Positions 19,365-29,389 are shown, numbered from the stretch's first letter. The stretch is 64,000 nt of DNA from Salinivibrio kushneri (GCF_005280275.1 NZ_CP040022.1:434001-498000); one strand, 5' to 3'. Notes: generated by a model from the letters alone, not told the origin. Program-made: numbers and translations.

Positions 19365-21194
19365 CTAGCGGAAACGGCTAATTTGCTCGAGGGCTTTTTC
19401 CATTTGCGCAAAGTCAGGTGACGCGTTTTCTATGGGTCGATTGGTATTATCCATGTATTGATATTGCCCCCCTGCACCCACTTCTAAAATAGTATCGTCG
19501 GTGACTAACGCATAGCCGCTATAGTTTGACGATAACACCCAATCTTGACCGGGGTTGGGTGCAAGCAAGTCATGACCGATTGCGTAGCTGGCTGGATCGG
19601 ACGTGACGCCCAAATAATGCTTCATCAGGGTGGGCGCTACATCTTGGTGGCTGGTCAGCCGCTTGCCAGTATCGACCTGTTTGGCATTGATGCCGGGGCC
19701 TATCATCGCGAAAGGCACGTGAATTTGTGGGTCAGTAAAATTGCTGTTGTGGCCCCAAAAATTCAGTTGGTTGTCATTCATCTCTTGTCCATGATCGCCA
19801 GTGAGCACCAGCAGAGTATTGTCGAATTCTCCGCTTTGTTTTAGCTCCTCAACCACTTTGGCCACCAAGCTATCAACGTAACGTACGCTGGTCTTGTAGC
19901 GATTAAAAAACGGTGTCGGATCTGTCTCGTTGTCCAACTTGAGGTAGTTAATTTCATCCAACATCGGCTGATACTTGGGGGTAAAGTCCGCAGGAAAATC
20001 ATAGCCATGTGGCGCATCGTAAAATAAAAACGAGAAGGTGGGACGATTGGGGTCACGCTGCTGGTGCCAACGGATCCAATCTTGGGTGAGATCCGCGTCT
20101 AGCTCGGCGGGAGAGTCGCCCTCAGAGCCGTTACGTAAATCGGACACCTTAGCAAATACGGTTTGATTGAATTCCGGCTTTTCCAATTGTGTCGCGGTGA
20201 ACACACCCAGTTGATAATCGAGCGCCTGTAGGCGATCCATCAGCATCGGTGATTGTTGATTGGCAAGAAAGCTGTGCCAATAGGTGCCAGGCATGCCATA
20301 AAACAGGCCAAAAATGCCGGTTCGAGTGGCGTTCCCCGTCGCGAGATGATGTGAATAGGTACGGCCATCTTGCGCCAGTGCCCAAAGGTTGGGCGTGTTG
20401 TCGGCATTGAAGGTATCTGCGCGCCATGAGTCAACCACCAAAAACATGATATTCACCGGTTGCTCAACCTCGGTCGTGTTCAGCGGTGAAAGGGGATAGT
20501 TAAGATCGGCTTCGCGATCCACATCCATGGCTTTTTGGCGCGCTAGAGCTTGTTCATCAATCCAGCCGTTTTTGCGCATCATGCTGTTGGCGGTGGCTGG
20601 ATAGAAAAGTGGCAAATAACGTTTCACCGTTGTCACGGGTTGGTACGCGTAGGCCGCGGCCCAAATATGAATCCCGTGGGTGGCGAGCAAGGTCAGAAAC
20701 GTGAGCAGCGCGAATTTTTTGCCGACTTTGCGCTGCTGGGAAAAACGTGTCCGCGACAACCCAGTGAGCAATCCCCATTGCGCCGCGAGGCAGGCAATCA
20801 CGCCCCCGATCACCATCAGCCAAGTAATGAGCGGGAAGCTAACGATCTGTCCGGCGAGGATCAGATCCAGCACCATAGCATTAATATGGAATCGGTATTG
20901 GGCAAACACGATGGTATCAATGAAAAGCGTGATCACACCCACCGAGGCAATCAAGGCGAGCAATGGTTGGCGCAACTTGGTTGGCAGGAGTAAAAGTGGA
21001 AGTGTCACCAAGCCAACAATGGCGGCGAGTAAGGCCATTTGGCTAAAGATACTGACCACGATAAAGGTGATGCCAAGTGGCTCAGTGGGAAAACTCGGTA
21101 GAAACGCAAAATAGCGGCTGGCTATTGCCATCAATACAAGGGCGTTAATGGCAATAAACCAGCTATGTGTTTGAAGTCGCGATTTAAAAGACAT
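19365..21194 (-). CDS. yejM: Inner-membrane sulfatase-like protein of YejM (PbgA/LapC) family
   Basis: A 609-residue protein with five membrane segments in the first 195 residues (DUF3413) and a large periplasmic domain of alkaline phosphatase/sulfatase fold. Conserved points include NIMFLVVDSWRADTF (position of the catalytic residue in active sulfatases), NATRTGIFGLFYGMPG, and GDHGQEMND near residue 465. In enterobacteria YejM senses periplasmic LPS and controls LpxC proteolysis through LapB; the same role here is inferred from family. It lies downstream of dgkA on the same strand, with a 65-base gap and likely co-transcription, beside a divergent glycosyltransferase, an envelope-related group. 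Confidence 0.88.
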   Translation of the reverse strand: MSFKSRLQTHSWFIAINALVLMAIASRYFAFLPSFPTEPLGITFIVVSIFSQMALLAAIVGLVTLPLLLLPTKLRQPLLALIASVGVITLFIDTIVFAQYRFHINAMVLDLILAGQIVSFPLITWLMVIGGVIACLAAQWGLLTGLSRTRFSQQRKVGKKFALLTFLTLLATHGIHIWAAAYAYQPVTTVKRYLPLFYPATANSMMRKNGWIDEQALARQKAMDVDREADLNYPLSPLNTTEVEQPVNIMFLVVDSWRADTFNADNTPNLWALAQDGRTYSHHLATGNATRTGIFGLFYGMPGTYWHSFLANQQSPMLMDRLQALDYQLGVFTATQLEKPEFNQTVFAKVSDLRNGSEGDSPAELDADLTQDWIRWHQQRDPNRPTFSFLFYDAPHGYDFPADFTPKYQPMLDEINYLKLDNETDPTPFFNRYKTSVRYVDSLVAKVVEELKQSGEFDNTLLVLTGDHGQEMNDNQLNFWGHNSNFTDPQIHVPFAMIGPGINAKQVDTGKRLTSHQDVAPTLMKHYLGVTSDPASYAIGHDLLAPNPGQDWVLSSNYSGYALVTDDTILEVGAGGQYQYMDNTNRPIENASPDFAQMEKALEQISRFR

Positions 21195-21258
21195 GGTTTC
21201 TCATCACAGTTGAGTGAATCAATCGGCAACGTATTGGGCGCGTTGCCGGGTTGTGTAT

Positions 21259-21669
21259 TTAGGTGTATGACTGAATAAGTGGCATGCCGAAGTGATGCCA
21301 AAGGGTGGCAAGCCAGACTACACCCGCCAAAAGCAAACTGACAAATACCGCCGCAGAACCAATATCTTTGGCTCTGCCACTTAGCTCATGACGCTCTTCA
21401 CCCACTCTGTCGACCACGGCTTCAATGGCGGAGTTAAGTAATTCGACGATAATCACTAACACAATGACGCCGAACATCATCAAGGATTCCGTCAGCGGTA
21501 ATTGCAGCCAGAGTAATACGACTAGCGCCGCAGCCAATAATACAACTTCTTGACGGATCGCCGCTTCATGGTGATATGCCGCTTTTAATCCAGCCCAAGA
21601 ATAGCCGGTGGCTTTAATGATACGTATGATCCCTCGCGGCTTTTCTGAGGGGGATGTATTAGCGCCCAT
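21259..21669 (-). CDS. dgkA: Diacylglycerol kinase
   Basis: A 136-residue integral membrane enzyme that phosphorylates diacylglycerol to phosphatidate, recycling lipid released by membrane-derived glycan or LPS modification. It shows an amphipathic N terminus (IIRIIKATGYSWAGLKAAYHHEAAIRQE), three membrane helices, and the catalytic ELLNSAIEAVVDRVGEERHE plus AKDIGSAAV motif. I start at the ATG at 21669. The in-frame extension to 21783 adds 38 residues, overlaps the divergent glycosyltransferase start and is not family-like. The ribosome site is weak (CGAGA). Confidence 0.93.
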   Translation of the reverse strand: MGANTSPSEKPRGIIRIIKATGYSWAGLKAAYHHEAAIRQEVVLLAAALVVLLWLQLPLTESLMMFGVIVLVIIVELLNSAIEAVVDRVGEERHELSGRAKDIGSAAVFVSLLLAGVVWLATLWHHFGMPLIQSYT

Positions 21670-21765
21670 AAATACATTCTCGTAACAATTTGATTGATAG
21701 GCTGGCATTTTACATTTAACCGAGCCAACTGCATAATCGGCGCGATAACTTAATTGGAATTTGTT

Positions 21766-22809
21766 ATGCCTCTGTTTACTCACGCCCCACGCTCCCTGTG
21801 TTTTTTACGCCTGTCTGCGATTGGCGATGTTTGCCATGCGGTGGCAGCGATTCAAGCCGTGCAGCGTCATTGGCCACAGACGCAGATCACTTGGGTGGTT
21901 GGTAAAGTCGAAGCACAGCTTTTAGCCGGGCTTGAAGGAGTGGAGCTGGTGGTGTTTGACAAAAAGGCAGGCTTGGCAGGCATGCGTCACGTCTGGCAGC
22001 AGCTGAAAGGGCGCCGGTTTGATGCGCTAGTGCATATGCAGCTTGCTTTACGCGCTAGCTTATTGACTGTGGGGATCGGCGCGCGCCATCGCGTGGGGTT
22101 TCATCGTCACCGAGCGAAAGAGGGGCAGTGGCTGTTTACCAATAAACGGATCCCCGACACCCAGTCGTGCCATGTGTTAGACAGCTTTTTCGCCTTTACT
22201 CAATACTTGGGCGTGCCGGTTACGCCGCCGCAGTGGCAACTACCACTTTCTGAAGACGATCATGCCTTTGCCAACGCGCAACTGGGTGACAAGCCTACTG
22301 TCGTGATCAGTCCTGCCGCGAGTAAAGATGAGCGCAACTGGCTGCCAGAGCGCTACGCTGAATTCGCCGACTACGTGGTCGGTAAAGGGTATCAGGTGGC
22401 CCTCTGTGGTTCACCGGCCGAGCGTGAAAAAACGCTGGCCGCGCGCATTATTGCCGACGCCAACGTACCACTGGTTAACTTGGTGGGACAAACCAGTCTC
22501 AAACAATTGGCTGCGGTGCTCGCGTGCGCCGATGCGGTGCTGGCCCCCGACTCCGGCCCCGCGCACATGGCAACCACACAAGGCACGCCCGTCTTAGGCC
22601 TTTATGGCCATAGCAACCCGAAGCGCACCGGCCCTTATAATAATCTCGCGGATGTGGTCAGTGTTTACGAAACTTTTGCTGAACAGCAACATGGCAAGCC
22701 CGTTGAGCAGCTAGCATGGAGCACACGGGTGAAAGGCGATCATGTGATGGCCGCCATCGACACTCAGCAGGTGATCGACGCGTTTGAAACCATGATGGCG
22801 ACGCAATAA
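21766..22809 (+). CDS. Glycosyltransferase family 9 (LPS heptosyltransferase-like)
   Basis: A 347-residue GT-B fold enzyme of the WaaC/WaaF family, transferring a sugar (usually heptose from ADP-heptose) to LPS core on the cytoplasmic face of the inner membrane. N-terminal LRLSAIGDVCHAVAAIQA is the acceptor-lobe signature. VVISPAASKDERNWLPERYAEFA and LAPDSGPAHMATTQGTPVLGLYGHSNPKRTGPY form the nucleotide-sugar lobe. It is not clear whether it is heptosyltransferase I, II or a paralogue acting elsewhere. I use the ATG at 21766; a non-ATG extension of four codons upstream is possible. A strong GC-rich terminator follows. Confidence 0.85.
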   Translation: MPLFTHAPRSLCFLRLSAIGDVCHAVAAIQAVQRHWPQTQITWVVGKVEAQLLAGLEGVELVVFDKKAGLAGMRHVWQQLKGRRFDALVHMQLALRASLLTVGIGARHRVGFHRHRAKEGQWLFTNKRIPDTQSCHVLDSFFAFTQYLGVPVTPPQWQLPLSEDDHAFANAQLGDKPTVVISPAASKDERNWLPERYAEFADYVVGKGYQVALCGSPAEREKTLAARIIADANVPLVNLVGQTSLKQLAAVLACADAVLAPDSGPAHMATTQGTPVLGLYGHSNPKRTGPYNNLADVVSVYETFAEQQHGKPVEQLAWSTRVKGDHVMAAIDTQQVIDAFETMMATQ

Positions 22810-22831
22810 AAAAGGCCCCGCGGGGCCTTTT
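22810..22831. terminator. Bidirectional terminator between GT9 gene and acnA
   Basis: Stem AAAAGGCCC / GGGCCTTTT with a four-base CGCG loop, giving a T run on both strands. It sits directly after the glycosyltransferase stop and 18 bases beyond the acnA stop. Confidence 0.88.
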
Positions 22832-22848
22832 GGGTATTGGTGCCAGTA

Positions 22849-25587
22849 TTAGCTAGCGAGTTGGCGCAGCACGTAGTGGAGAATGCCGCCATGGCGGTAG
22901 TAATCCCATTCAACGGCTGTATCGATGCGGACGTTGACGTCAAACTCCATGGTTTTATCATCCCGAACTGCACGTACCTTGAGGGTAGAGGGTTCGCCCT
23001 TGATCTCGTCAAAGTCGAACACTTCTGTCCCATCCAACCCAAGTGATTCGACGGAATCACCCTCTTTAAATTGTAGTGGCAACACGCCAAAGCCTACTAA
23101 GTTAGAGCGGTGAATACGCTCGAAGCTTTCAGCAATGACGGCTTTGATACCCAGCAAGTTGGTACCCTTGGCGGCCCAGTCACGGCTCGACCCTGTCCCG
23201 TACTCTTTACCCGCAAGCACGACTAATGGCGTATTATCTTTTTGATAGCGTTGGGCCGCTTCATAGATGCTCATTTGCTCATTGGTGGGCAAATAGGTAG
23301 TCATACCGCCCTCGGTGCCCGGCGCCATTTGGTTTTTCAAGCGCACGTTGGCAAAGGTGCCACGTACCATCACCTCGTGGTTGCCTCGGCGTGAGCCGTA
23401 GCTGTTGAAATCTTTTGGCTCAACGCCTTTAGATTTCAAATACTCGCCCGCTGGACTATCTGGCTTAATTGCGCCGGCGGGTGAGATGTGGTCGGTCGTG
23501 ATCGAATCACCGACTTTGACCACACAGCGTGCGCCTTTAATCGGTTTCATTTCCGGCAGTGCCATGGTCATGCCGTCAAAGTAGGTTGGTTTTTTAACGT
23601 AAGTGGAGTCAGGCCATGAATAAATCTCATCTTCAGGCACCGGCAGTTTACGCCATGCGTCTGTGCCGGCAAACACATCCGCGTATTTGTCTTGGTACAG
23701 CCCTTCCGTCATTGCGGATTGGATAGTTTGCGCCACTTCCTGCGGGGTTGGCCAAATGTCTTTGAGGTAAACAGGCTTACCGTTTTCATCTTGTCCTAAT
23801 GGCTCCTTAAGGACATCGACATTCATATTACCCGCCAGTGCATAGGCCACCACTAACGGGGGTGAGGCGAGATAGTTGGCTTTCACATCTTGGTGAATAC
23901 GGCCTTCAAAGTTGCGATTACCGGAAAGCACGCTGGTCGCAAGCAGATCCGCCGAGCGAATGGCTTCAGTGATAGGCTCAGGTAGCGGCCCTGAGTTACC
24001 AATACAGGTGGTACAGCCAAAGCCAACAATGTTAAAGCCAAGTTCGGCAAGTGGTTCAAGTAGGCCAACATTTTCTAGATAGGCAGGCACCACCTGAGAA
24101 CCAGGTGCGAGAGAGGTTTTCACCCAAGGCTTGGTGTTTAAGCCTCGCTCACGTGCTTTTTGTGCCACCAACCCTGCAGCCACCAATACGGCCGGGTTCG
24201 AGGTGTTGGTGCAGGAGGTGATTGCCGCAATCACAACGGCCCCATGCTCAAGCGTAAATCGCTCACCGTTATAGTCGACCTCCACTTTACCTTGTTCGCG
24301 AAGGCTAGGATTATCGACCGCGGTTTGTCCGCCTTCACTGGCAAAACTGGCGATCAGGTTATTTGCTGCCGCTTGCTCTTTTTCCAACAGCTGATCGAAC
24401 TGGGCTTTGGCGTCGGTTAATGCAATTCTGTCCTGTGGGCGTTTGGGGCCAGCAAGACTTGGAACCACATCGCCGAGGTCGAGATGGAGTGTGTCACTGT
24501 AATCGGCAACGGGTGCGTCGTCATCACGCCACAGACCTTGTGCTTTGGCGTAGGTTTCGACCAGTGTGATTTGCTCATCAGTGCGGCCTGTCAGGCGCAT
24601 ATAGTTGAGGGTTTCATTATCAATCGGGAAGATGCCACAGGTTGCACCATACTCGGGCGCCATATTGGCAATGGTCGCACGGTCAGCCAGCGGTAATTTG
24701 GCGAGCCCGGGGCCATAAAACTCAACAAATTTACCCACCACACCGCGTTCACGTAGCATCTGGGTGACGGTGAGTACTAAATCAGTGGCGGTAGCGGAAG
24801 CAGGCAGCTCACCTTTTAGCTCAAAACCAACCACTTCTGGGATCAGCATGGTGATAGGCTGGCCGAGCATCGCCGCTTCTGCTTCGATCCCCCCCACGCC
24901 CCAACCGAGCACGCCTAAACCGTTGATCATGGTGGTATGTGAGTCTGTACCTACCAGGGTATCTGGCATGGCTAACTTGTTGCCGCCTTGCTCTTCCACC
25001 AGTACACCCGGGGCTAAATACTCAAGGTTTACTTGGTGCACAATCCCAGTGCCAGGTGGCACTACGCGGAAGTTAGAGAAGGCTTGTTGACCCCAGCGCA
25101 AAAACTGGTAGCGCTCGCTGTTACGCTCAAACTCAATCTCGGTGTTTTTCTGCAAGGAATCAGGGTTGCCGTAGTCATCCACCATGACCGAGTGGTCGAT
25201 GACAAGATCAACCGCACCAAGCGGGTTGATTTTGGCTGGATCTCCTTTCAATTCGCGCATGGCGGCACGCATCGCCGCTAAATCAACCACCGCAGGTACG
25301 CCAGTGAAGTCTTGAAGCACGACACGAGCAGGCGTGAAGTTTACCTGATCTTGCCCAGCTTTATCGGCTTGCCATTGGCAAAGCGTACGAATATCGTCTG
25401 CGGAGACATTCTTGCCATCTTCTTTACGTAGCAAGTTCTCTAGCAGGACTTTTAAGCAGTAGGGTAAACGACTGATCTCGAAATTATCGGACAGTGCGTC
25501 CAGGCGATAGTAGTCGTAGGTTTCACCGTTGACATGTAGAGTACGTCGGGTGTTGAAACTATCTGGGTGTTGAGATGGGTTGCTCAC
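22849..25587 (-). CDS. acnA: Aconitate hydratase A
   Basis: A 912-residue aconitase of the AcnA/IRP1 type, interconverting citrate and isocitrate in the TCA and glyoxylate cycles. The [4Fe-4S] cysteines are in [10 protein letters not shown] and in [12 protein letters not shown]. Active-site arginine and serine segments include [12 protein letters not shown] and [16 protein letters not shown] in the C-terminal swivel domain. Length and N terminus ([19 protein letters not shown]) are typical. The start is GTG with GGGGAGG seven bases upstream. In gammaproteobacteria AcnA is the stress- and stationary-phase isozyme beside AcnB, which is not in the window. No prpC-like or acnM context was seen. 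Confidence 0.97.
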   Translation of the reverse strand: MSNPSQHPDSFNTRRTLHVNGETYDYYRLDALSDNFEISRLPYCLKVLLENLLRKEDGKNVSADDIRTLCQWQADKAGQDQVNFTPARVVLQDFTGVPAVVDLAAMRAAMRELKGDPAKINPLGAVDLVIDHSVMVDDYGNPDSLQKNTEIEFERNSERYQFLRWGQQAFSNFRVVPPGTGIVHQVNLEYLAPGVLVEEQGGNKLAMPDTLVGTDSHTTMINGLGVLGWGVGGIEAEAAMLGQPITMLIPEVVGFELKGELPASATATDLVLTVTQMLRERGVVGKFVEFYGPGLAKLPLADRATIANMAPEYGATCGIFPIDNETLNYMRLTGRTDEQITLVETYAKAQGLWRDDDAPVADYSDTLHLDLGDVVPSLAGPKRPQDRIALTDAKAQFDQLLEKEQAAANNLIASFASEGGQTAVDNPSLREQGKVEVDYNGERFTLEHGAVVIAAITSCTNTSNPAVLVAAGLVAQKARERGLNTKPWVKTSLAPGSQVVPAYLENVGLLEPLAELGFNIVGFGCTTCIGNSGPLPEPITEAIRSADLLATSVLSGNRNFEGRIHQDVKANYLASPPLVVAYALAGNMNVDVLKEPLGQDENGKPVYLKDIWPTPQEVAQTIQSAMTEGLYQDKYADVFAGTDAWRKLPVPEDEIYSWPDSTYVKKPTYFDGMTMALPEMKPIKGARCVVKVGDSITTDHISPAGAIKPDSPAGEYLKSKGVEPKDFNSYGSRRGNHEVMVRGTFANVRLKNQMAPGTEGGMTTYLPTNEQMSIYEAAQRYQKDNTPLVVLAGKEYGTGSSRDWAAKGTNLLGIKAVIAESFERIHRSNLVGFGVLPLQFKEGDSVESLGLDGTEVFDFDEIKGEPSTLKVRAVRDDKTMEFDVNVRIDTAVEWDYYRHGGILHYVLRQLAS

Positions 25588-25763
25588 GGATGCCTCCCCT
25601 TGTCCGTTATTGTGAATAAGAGAGGCGACCTTGCCTAGAAGGCTGTCGCCTCGCTCGGGGGATTGCTTGATTTTACAGCTCTATTGTAAATGGGCTGATG
25701 ATGAAGTTAAAGCGTTGTTATCACGCTACAACCTATCACTCCCATCGGTCTTACCTTATCTTG

Positions 25764-26366
25764 TCACGGCAGAGGCTGTTTCCTTCTCGATGAGGGGGCT
25801 GATTGCTCCACATGATGAATCAGACCACGCGGACGCCCTTCACGGTCAAAAAAGACATTCGGACGATGTTTACCCAGTAGCCGTGCCCACAAGCCCTTTA
25901 CGGCAGTGATAACCATCAGGCGCAATGGAAATCTTGCGTGAACCTTGTTTGCTGTAGGCGTTGAGCGAGCATCTTGTCCTTGCACATACCAGCGAACCGG
26001 GCCGATTTCTTCTTCATTATCGCCTTCAATCTGATAGCAAGCACTCACCACGCCAACAAAAGGAATATCGGCATGAATGGTATTGGCGATAGGCGTTTGA
26101 CAACAATGGGTATACCAGCGGTATAGACCTCGTTCGCTCAGTCTCAAACAGGTTAATTGATCTCGGCCGCGATAAATGCGGAGCTGCGATGGCGTAATTT
26201 GTAGCACTTCTGTGCCGCCGCCTGGCTCGAGTTCAGTATAGTAGCCCAGTGTTTGCGCATAGGCCTGGCAATCACTGCAAAAGCACACACAACGTTGGCT
26301 TTGCTGTGCATCAATGATCTCGCCTGTCATTTGCCCACATGAACACCGAATGGCAAGACGTGCCAT
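25764..26366 (-). CDS. GFA-like zinc protein (DUF6151 type)
   Basis: A 200-residue protein with an N-terminal cysteine cluster (RCSCGQMTGEI, then CVCFCSDCQAYAQTLG) and a later THCCQTPIANT segment. That pattern matches glutathione-dependent formaldehyde-activating enzyme-like zinc folds. The C-terminal third (FPLRLMVITAVKGLWARLLGKHRPNVFF) is characteristic of the DUF6151 subgroup. Metal binding is likely; glutathione or formaldehyde chemistry is not established for this subgroup. It lies between acnA (same strand, downstream) and a long non-coding region, and appears to be a single-gene unit. Confidence 0.75.
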   Translation of the reverse strand: MARLAIRCSCGQMTGEIIDAQQSQRCVCFCSDCQAYAQTLGYYTELEPGGGTEVLQITPSQLRIYRGRDQLTCLRLSERGLYRWYTHCCQTPIANTIHADIPFVGVVSACYQIEGDNEEEIGPVRWYVQGQDARSTPTANKVHARFPLRLMVITAVKGLWARLLGKHRPNVFFDREGRPRGLIHHVEQSAPSSRRKQPLP

Positions 26367-26805
26367 ATTATTTCCCCTCGTTGCAGAGCCTATCTCATCA
26401 GTATAGCGCGAATTATGTGTTTAGACGTTTGCGATAAAACGGATATAGACCGTCGCAATCACGCGAAAACGTTATCTATAAGATCCTGTTTTATCGGATA
26501 TGGCAACTTTTCGTGACAGTAAACTGCCGATAGTGCGACTTAAAATATTGATCATTGCCTTTTAATTGGTGGTTAATGCTAATGTTTACTAATTGTTAAC
26601 TTTTGGGTTGGAGGTTTTCAATGGCTTAAGGGTTATTAGTAGGTAATCATTCTGATTGATGGTTTTAAACTCGACAAATCTAGGGTCGAAACTGGAAATG
26701 GTAGGGGATTTAGTTAAACATAACATGTAACGCATTTGTTAATATTGTGCTTGGCAATGGCCCTGGCATCAATGCGTGCTTCGGTACGGATAAAAGGAGA
26801 ACGCC
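26367..26805. other. Long non-coding leader or promoter region
   Basis: About 440 AT-rich bases between the GFA-like gene and the divergent dioxygenase gene. A nine-base inverted repeat (CGATAAAAC at 26432-26440, GTTTTATCG at 26488-26496) has both copies followed or preceded by CGGATAT-like sequence, possibly an operator pair. A weak 23-codon frame at 26659-26730 has no ribosome site. No convincing riboswitch or terminator was seen. Confidence 0.4.
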
Positions 26806-27441
26806 ATGACTACGTCTTCACTACTCATGCAGCTCAATCAACTGGATGATAACGACATCAAGCAGCTTCAACCCTCGTTTGATAATCTCCCCGGCACTTC
26901 ACATGCAGACGGCGGCTATCGACTTCGTCGTTACTCGGTGGTTCATGTTTTCAATGAAGGTGTCGAAAAACTACCACCACGGCCGTTTATGCAAACCTCG
27001 GATATCAACGAGTTCCAAGGCGATGTGGCGAGGACATTTGAAGATATTGAATCAGAAACCGTGCAAAAGCCTGGCTTTCATGCCATGTGTCGCACTTTCC
27101 GCGATATGTATCAGTTAAGCGACGGTAACGATATTGAAATCCACCAAATTCGTATTCAGGCGGATAATCAGTCGGTACAAGTCGCCCCAGAGGGGGTTCA
27201 CCAAGATGGCTTCGATCATATCGCCATTGTGAGCATTGGCCGCGATAATATTGATGGCGGTGACTTTCAGGTATTTAGTCATAAAACAAGCGCCCCGCTG
27301 TTTAGTTTGCCGCTGGCACCGGGACAAATGGCAGCACTTGATGACCGTACACTGTGGCATTACGCTGAGCCAATTACGCCCGTGGATAACCAGAAACCGG
27401 GCACGATGGATGTATTTGTACTCACAGCAACAAGGAAGTAA
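26806..27441 (+). CDS. 2-oxoglutarate/Fe(II) dioxygenase family protein
   Basis: A 211-residue protein of the 2OG-Fe dioxygenase type that includes bacterial L-isoleucine dioxygenase and BsmA. The iron site is the HQDGFDH segment (HxD) near residues 136-142, with a distal histidine in LWHYAEPI near residue 185. DGGYRLRRYSVVHV near the start and a C-terminal MDVFVLTATRK fit the family. Known members hydroxylate free aliphatic amino acids. AAGGAG precedes the ATG. The stop lies two bases before the start of a PLP-dependent enzyme gene, so the two form an operon and probably act on related amino acids. Confidence 0.82.
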   Translation: MTTSSLLMQLNQLDDNDIKQLQPSFDNLPGTSHADGGYRLRRYSVVHVFNEGVEKLPPRPFMQTSDINEFQGDVARTFEDIESETVQKPGFHAMCRTFRDMYQLSDGNDIEIHQIRIQADNQSVQVAPEGVHQDGFDHIAIVSIGRDNIDGGDFQVFSHKTSAPLFSLPLAPGQMAALDDRTLWHYAEPITPVDNQKPGTMDVFVLTATRK

Positions 27442-27443
27442 CG

Positions 27444-28691
27444 ATGACACCAGCAGGCTTTTCACCTCATGCTGTTCGGGGACACTTTCCCGCGCTTGCG
27501 CAATTGATTAACGGTCAACCCGTTGCATTTTTTGATGGTCCGGGCGGCGCGCAAGTGCCGAGTGCGGTGCTTGATGCCATGGTGGATTATCTAGGGCACT
27601 ACAACGCCAACCTTGGTGGCCAGTTTTTCTCTGGTCGTTATACCACCGAACTGATGCAGCGGGCACGTGACGTCGCGGCCGCCTTTGTGAATGCCTCATC
27701 GTCAGAAAGCATGGTATTCGGGCCTAATATGACCACCTTGACTTTCTCGTTGAGCCGCGCAATCAGTCGCGAATGGCAGGCGGGGGACGAGGTGATTGTC
27801 TCCGCGTTAGACCACTATTCAAACGTGTCTAGCTGGCAGCAAGCGGCGCACGATAAGGGTGCGACGGTGAAACAAGTACGTGTTGACGAGTCGACGTATT
27901 CTATCGATATGGCACATCTTGCCAGCCTAATGACCGATAAAACCAAGTTGGTTGCGGTGACACTCGCCTCAAACACCACAGGCAGTTTGGTCGATGTGGC
28001 AAAAGTGGTCGAGATGGCGAAAAAAGTGGGCGCCAAAGTGTATGTCGATGCGGTGCATTACGCGCCCCATCACTTGGTGGATGTACAAGCGCTCGGATGC
28101 GACTTTCTTGCCTGTTCGGCGTATAAGTTTTTTGGGCCCCATGTTGGTTTTGTGTATGTCGCGCCTGAGTGGGTACAGACATTAAAACCGTACAAAGTAG
28201 AACCTGCCACTAATCAAGGCCCTGGCCGGTTCGAAACGGGCACGCAAAGCTTTGAAGCCATTGCGGGCTTTATCGCCGCGGTTGAGTATCTTGCACAATG
28301 GGGCGATCCAACGTCTTCACTACGAGAAAGACTAGCGGCAAGCTTTGCGCAGTATCAAGCACATGAGCGGGCCCTGTCTGCTCATTTTATTCAGTTGATG
28401 CGCGCTTATCCCAAAGTACGTATCTATGGCATTACTGACGATCATCTGCTCGATAAACGTACCCCTACCTTTGCGATACGTATAGAGGGAGTTGAGCCAG
28501 CTGAGGTTGCGCAAGCACTCGGCGCGCAAAATTTTTGTGTCTGGAACGGCCACTTTTATGCGCAAGGCTTGTGTGAACAGCTTGATGTTTTAGACAAGGG
28601 CGGTGTGATCCGCATCGGTATGATGCATTACAACACGGTTGATGAAATTGATCGGCTACACCAAGCCTTATTGCCATTTATTAGCGATTAA
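27444..28691 (+). CDS. Cysteine desulfurase-like PLP-dependent enzyme
   Basis: A 415-residue aminotransferase class V fold enzyme of the cysteine desulfurase-like group. The PLP lysine is in CSAYKFFGPH, and AKVYVDAVHYAPHHLVDV holds the aspartate and histidine that contact the cofactor. The N-terminal FDGPGGAQVP and YNANLGG segments are typical. It differs from housekeeping IscS/SufS, and no iron-sulfur assembly genes are adjacent. It is translationally coupled to the dioxygenase gene; AAGGAAG lies in the end of that gene. Possible reactions are lyase, desulfurase or transaminase action on a hydroxylated amino acid; none is shown by sequence. A strong terminator follows. Confidence 0.82.
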   Translation: MTPAGFSPHAVRGHFPALAQLINGQPVAFFDGPGGAQVPSAVLDAMVDYLGHYNANLGGQFFSGRYTTELMQRARDVAAAFVNASSSESMVFGPNMTTLTFSLSRAISREWQAGDEVIVSALDHYSNVSSWQQAAHDKGATVKQVRVDESTYSIDMAHLASLMTDKTKLVAVTLASNTTGSLVDVAKVVEMAKKVGAKVYVDAVHYAPHHLVDVQALGCDFLACSAYKFFGPHVGFVYVAPEWVQTLKPYKVEPATNQGPGRFETGTQSFEAIAGFIAAVEYLAQWGDPTSSLRERLAASFAQYQAHERALSAHFIQLMRAYPKVRIYGITDDHLLDKRTPTFAIRIEGVEPAEVAQALGAQNFCVWNGHFYAQGLCEQLDVLDKGGVIRIGMMHYNTVDEIDRLHQALLPFISD

Positions 28692-28707
28692 GGTGAATGA
28701 TTCTCTC

Positions 28708-28733
28708 AAGCGGCCAAAAGGGCCGCTTTTTTT
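28708..28733 (+). terminator. Terminator of the dioxygenase-PLP operon
   Basis: Perfect eight-base stem AAGCGGCC / GGCCGCTT with a five-base loop and seven T in all, 16 bases after the PLP enzyme stop. Confidence 0.92.
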
Positions 28734-28916
28734 GGGTTTAAATTGGCTTTGATTGATGTTTAAGTGTAATTTATTCACAAAGCAACTTAGAAACGTTAGC
28801 CAGCGCATAGGCGAATGCGCGTCTGCACGTTATGATCACCGTTGTTAGTGTTGTCCAAGAAACTGTTCATAAAGAAATCATTTAAAAAGAAACCAATAAG
28901 AATCAAGGCGAGACCC

Positions 28917-29384
28917 ATGACTGAAGAACAAAACGCCTTTTGGCATCAATATCTTGCGACCCTTCCCTCGGACCAACGGCCAGCCGATGAGTACGTGGTG
29001 GTGGACACCTTAAGCCATCATACGGTGAGAGCGAATGAAGTCGCGACCTTGGTGAGCTTGAATAAAAAGAAAGCGCACTGCCGGTTGCGCAGCTCTTTGG
29101 AAGAGAAAAATGCGGTGGCCCCGCAGAAAGGTCAATACAAAATCGTGCTAAATGGTCACCAACGGCCCGTTTGTATTGTGAAAACCACTAAAGTGAGTTA
29201 TTGCCCATTTAACCAAGTCAGCGCCGAATTTGCGGCACGAGAAGGGGAGGGCGATGGTTCTTACCAGTGTTGGCACGAAGCGCATTGGGGATACTTCTCC
29301 CAATACGCCAAAACACACGGCCTGCATTTTGATGAGCACTCGGATGTGGTGCTTGAAGAGTTTGAGAAAGTCTATCCACTCTAA
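28917..29384 (+). CDS. ASCH domain protein
   Basis: A 155-residue protein with the ASCH fold related to PUA RNA-binding domains. Landmarks are the N-terminal FWHQYLATLPSDQRP, the central GQYKIVLNGHQRPVCIVKTTKVSYCPFNQVSAEFAAREGEGDGS, and the end CWHEAHWGYFSQYA. Related proteins include a bacterial N4-acetylcytidine amidohydrolase and RNA-binding candidates, so a nucleoside-deacylating or RNA-related role is possible. I start at the ATG at 28917, behind AAGGCGAG; upstream in-frame residues are lysine-rich and look non-coding. A bidirectional hairpin follows. Confidence 0.78.
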   Translation: MTEEQNAFWHQYLATLPSDQRPADEYVVVDTLSHHTVRANEVATLVSLNKKKAHCRLRSSLEEKNAVAPQKGQYKIVLNGHQRPVCIVKTTKVSYCPFNQVSAEFAAREGEGDGSYQCWHEAHWGYFSQYAKTHGLHFDEHSDVVLEEFEKVYPL

Positions 29385-29389
29385 AAATT

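Noticed and set aside
26659-26730. A 23-codon leader ORF before the dioxygenase gene
   Set aside because: It has no ribosome site, no run of a single amino acid and no terminator after it.
27444-28691. Assignment as housekeeping IscS or SufS
   Set aside because: The N-terminal motifs and the lack of isc or suf neighbours fit the separate cysteine desulfurase-like group.
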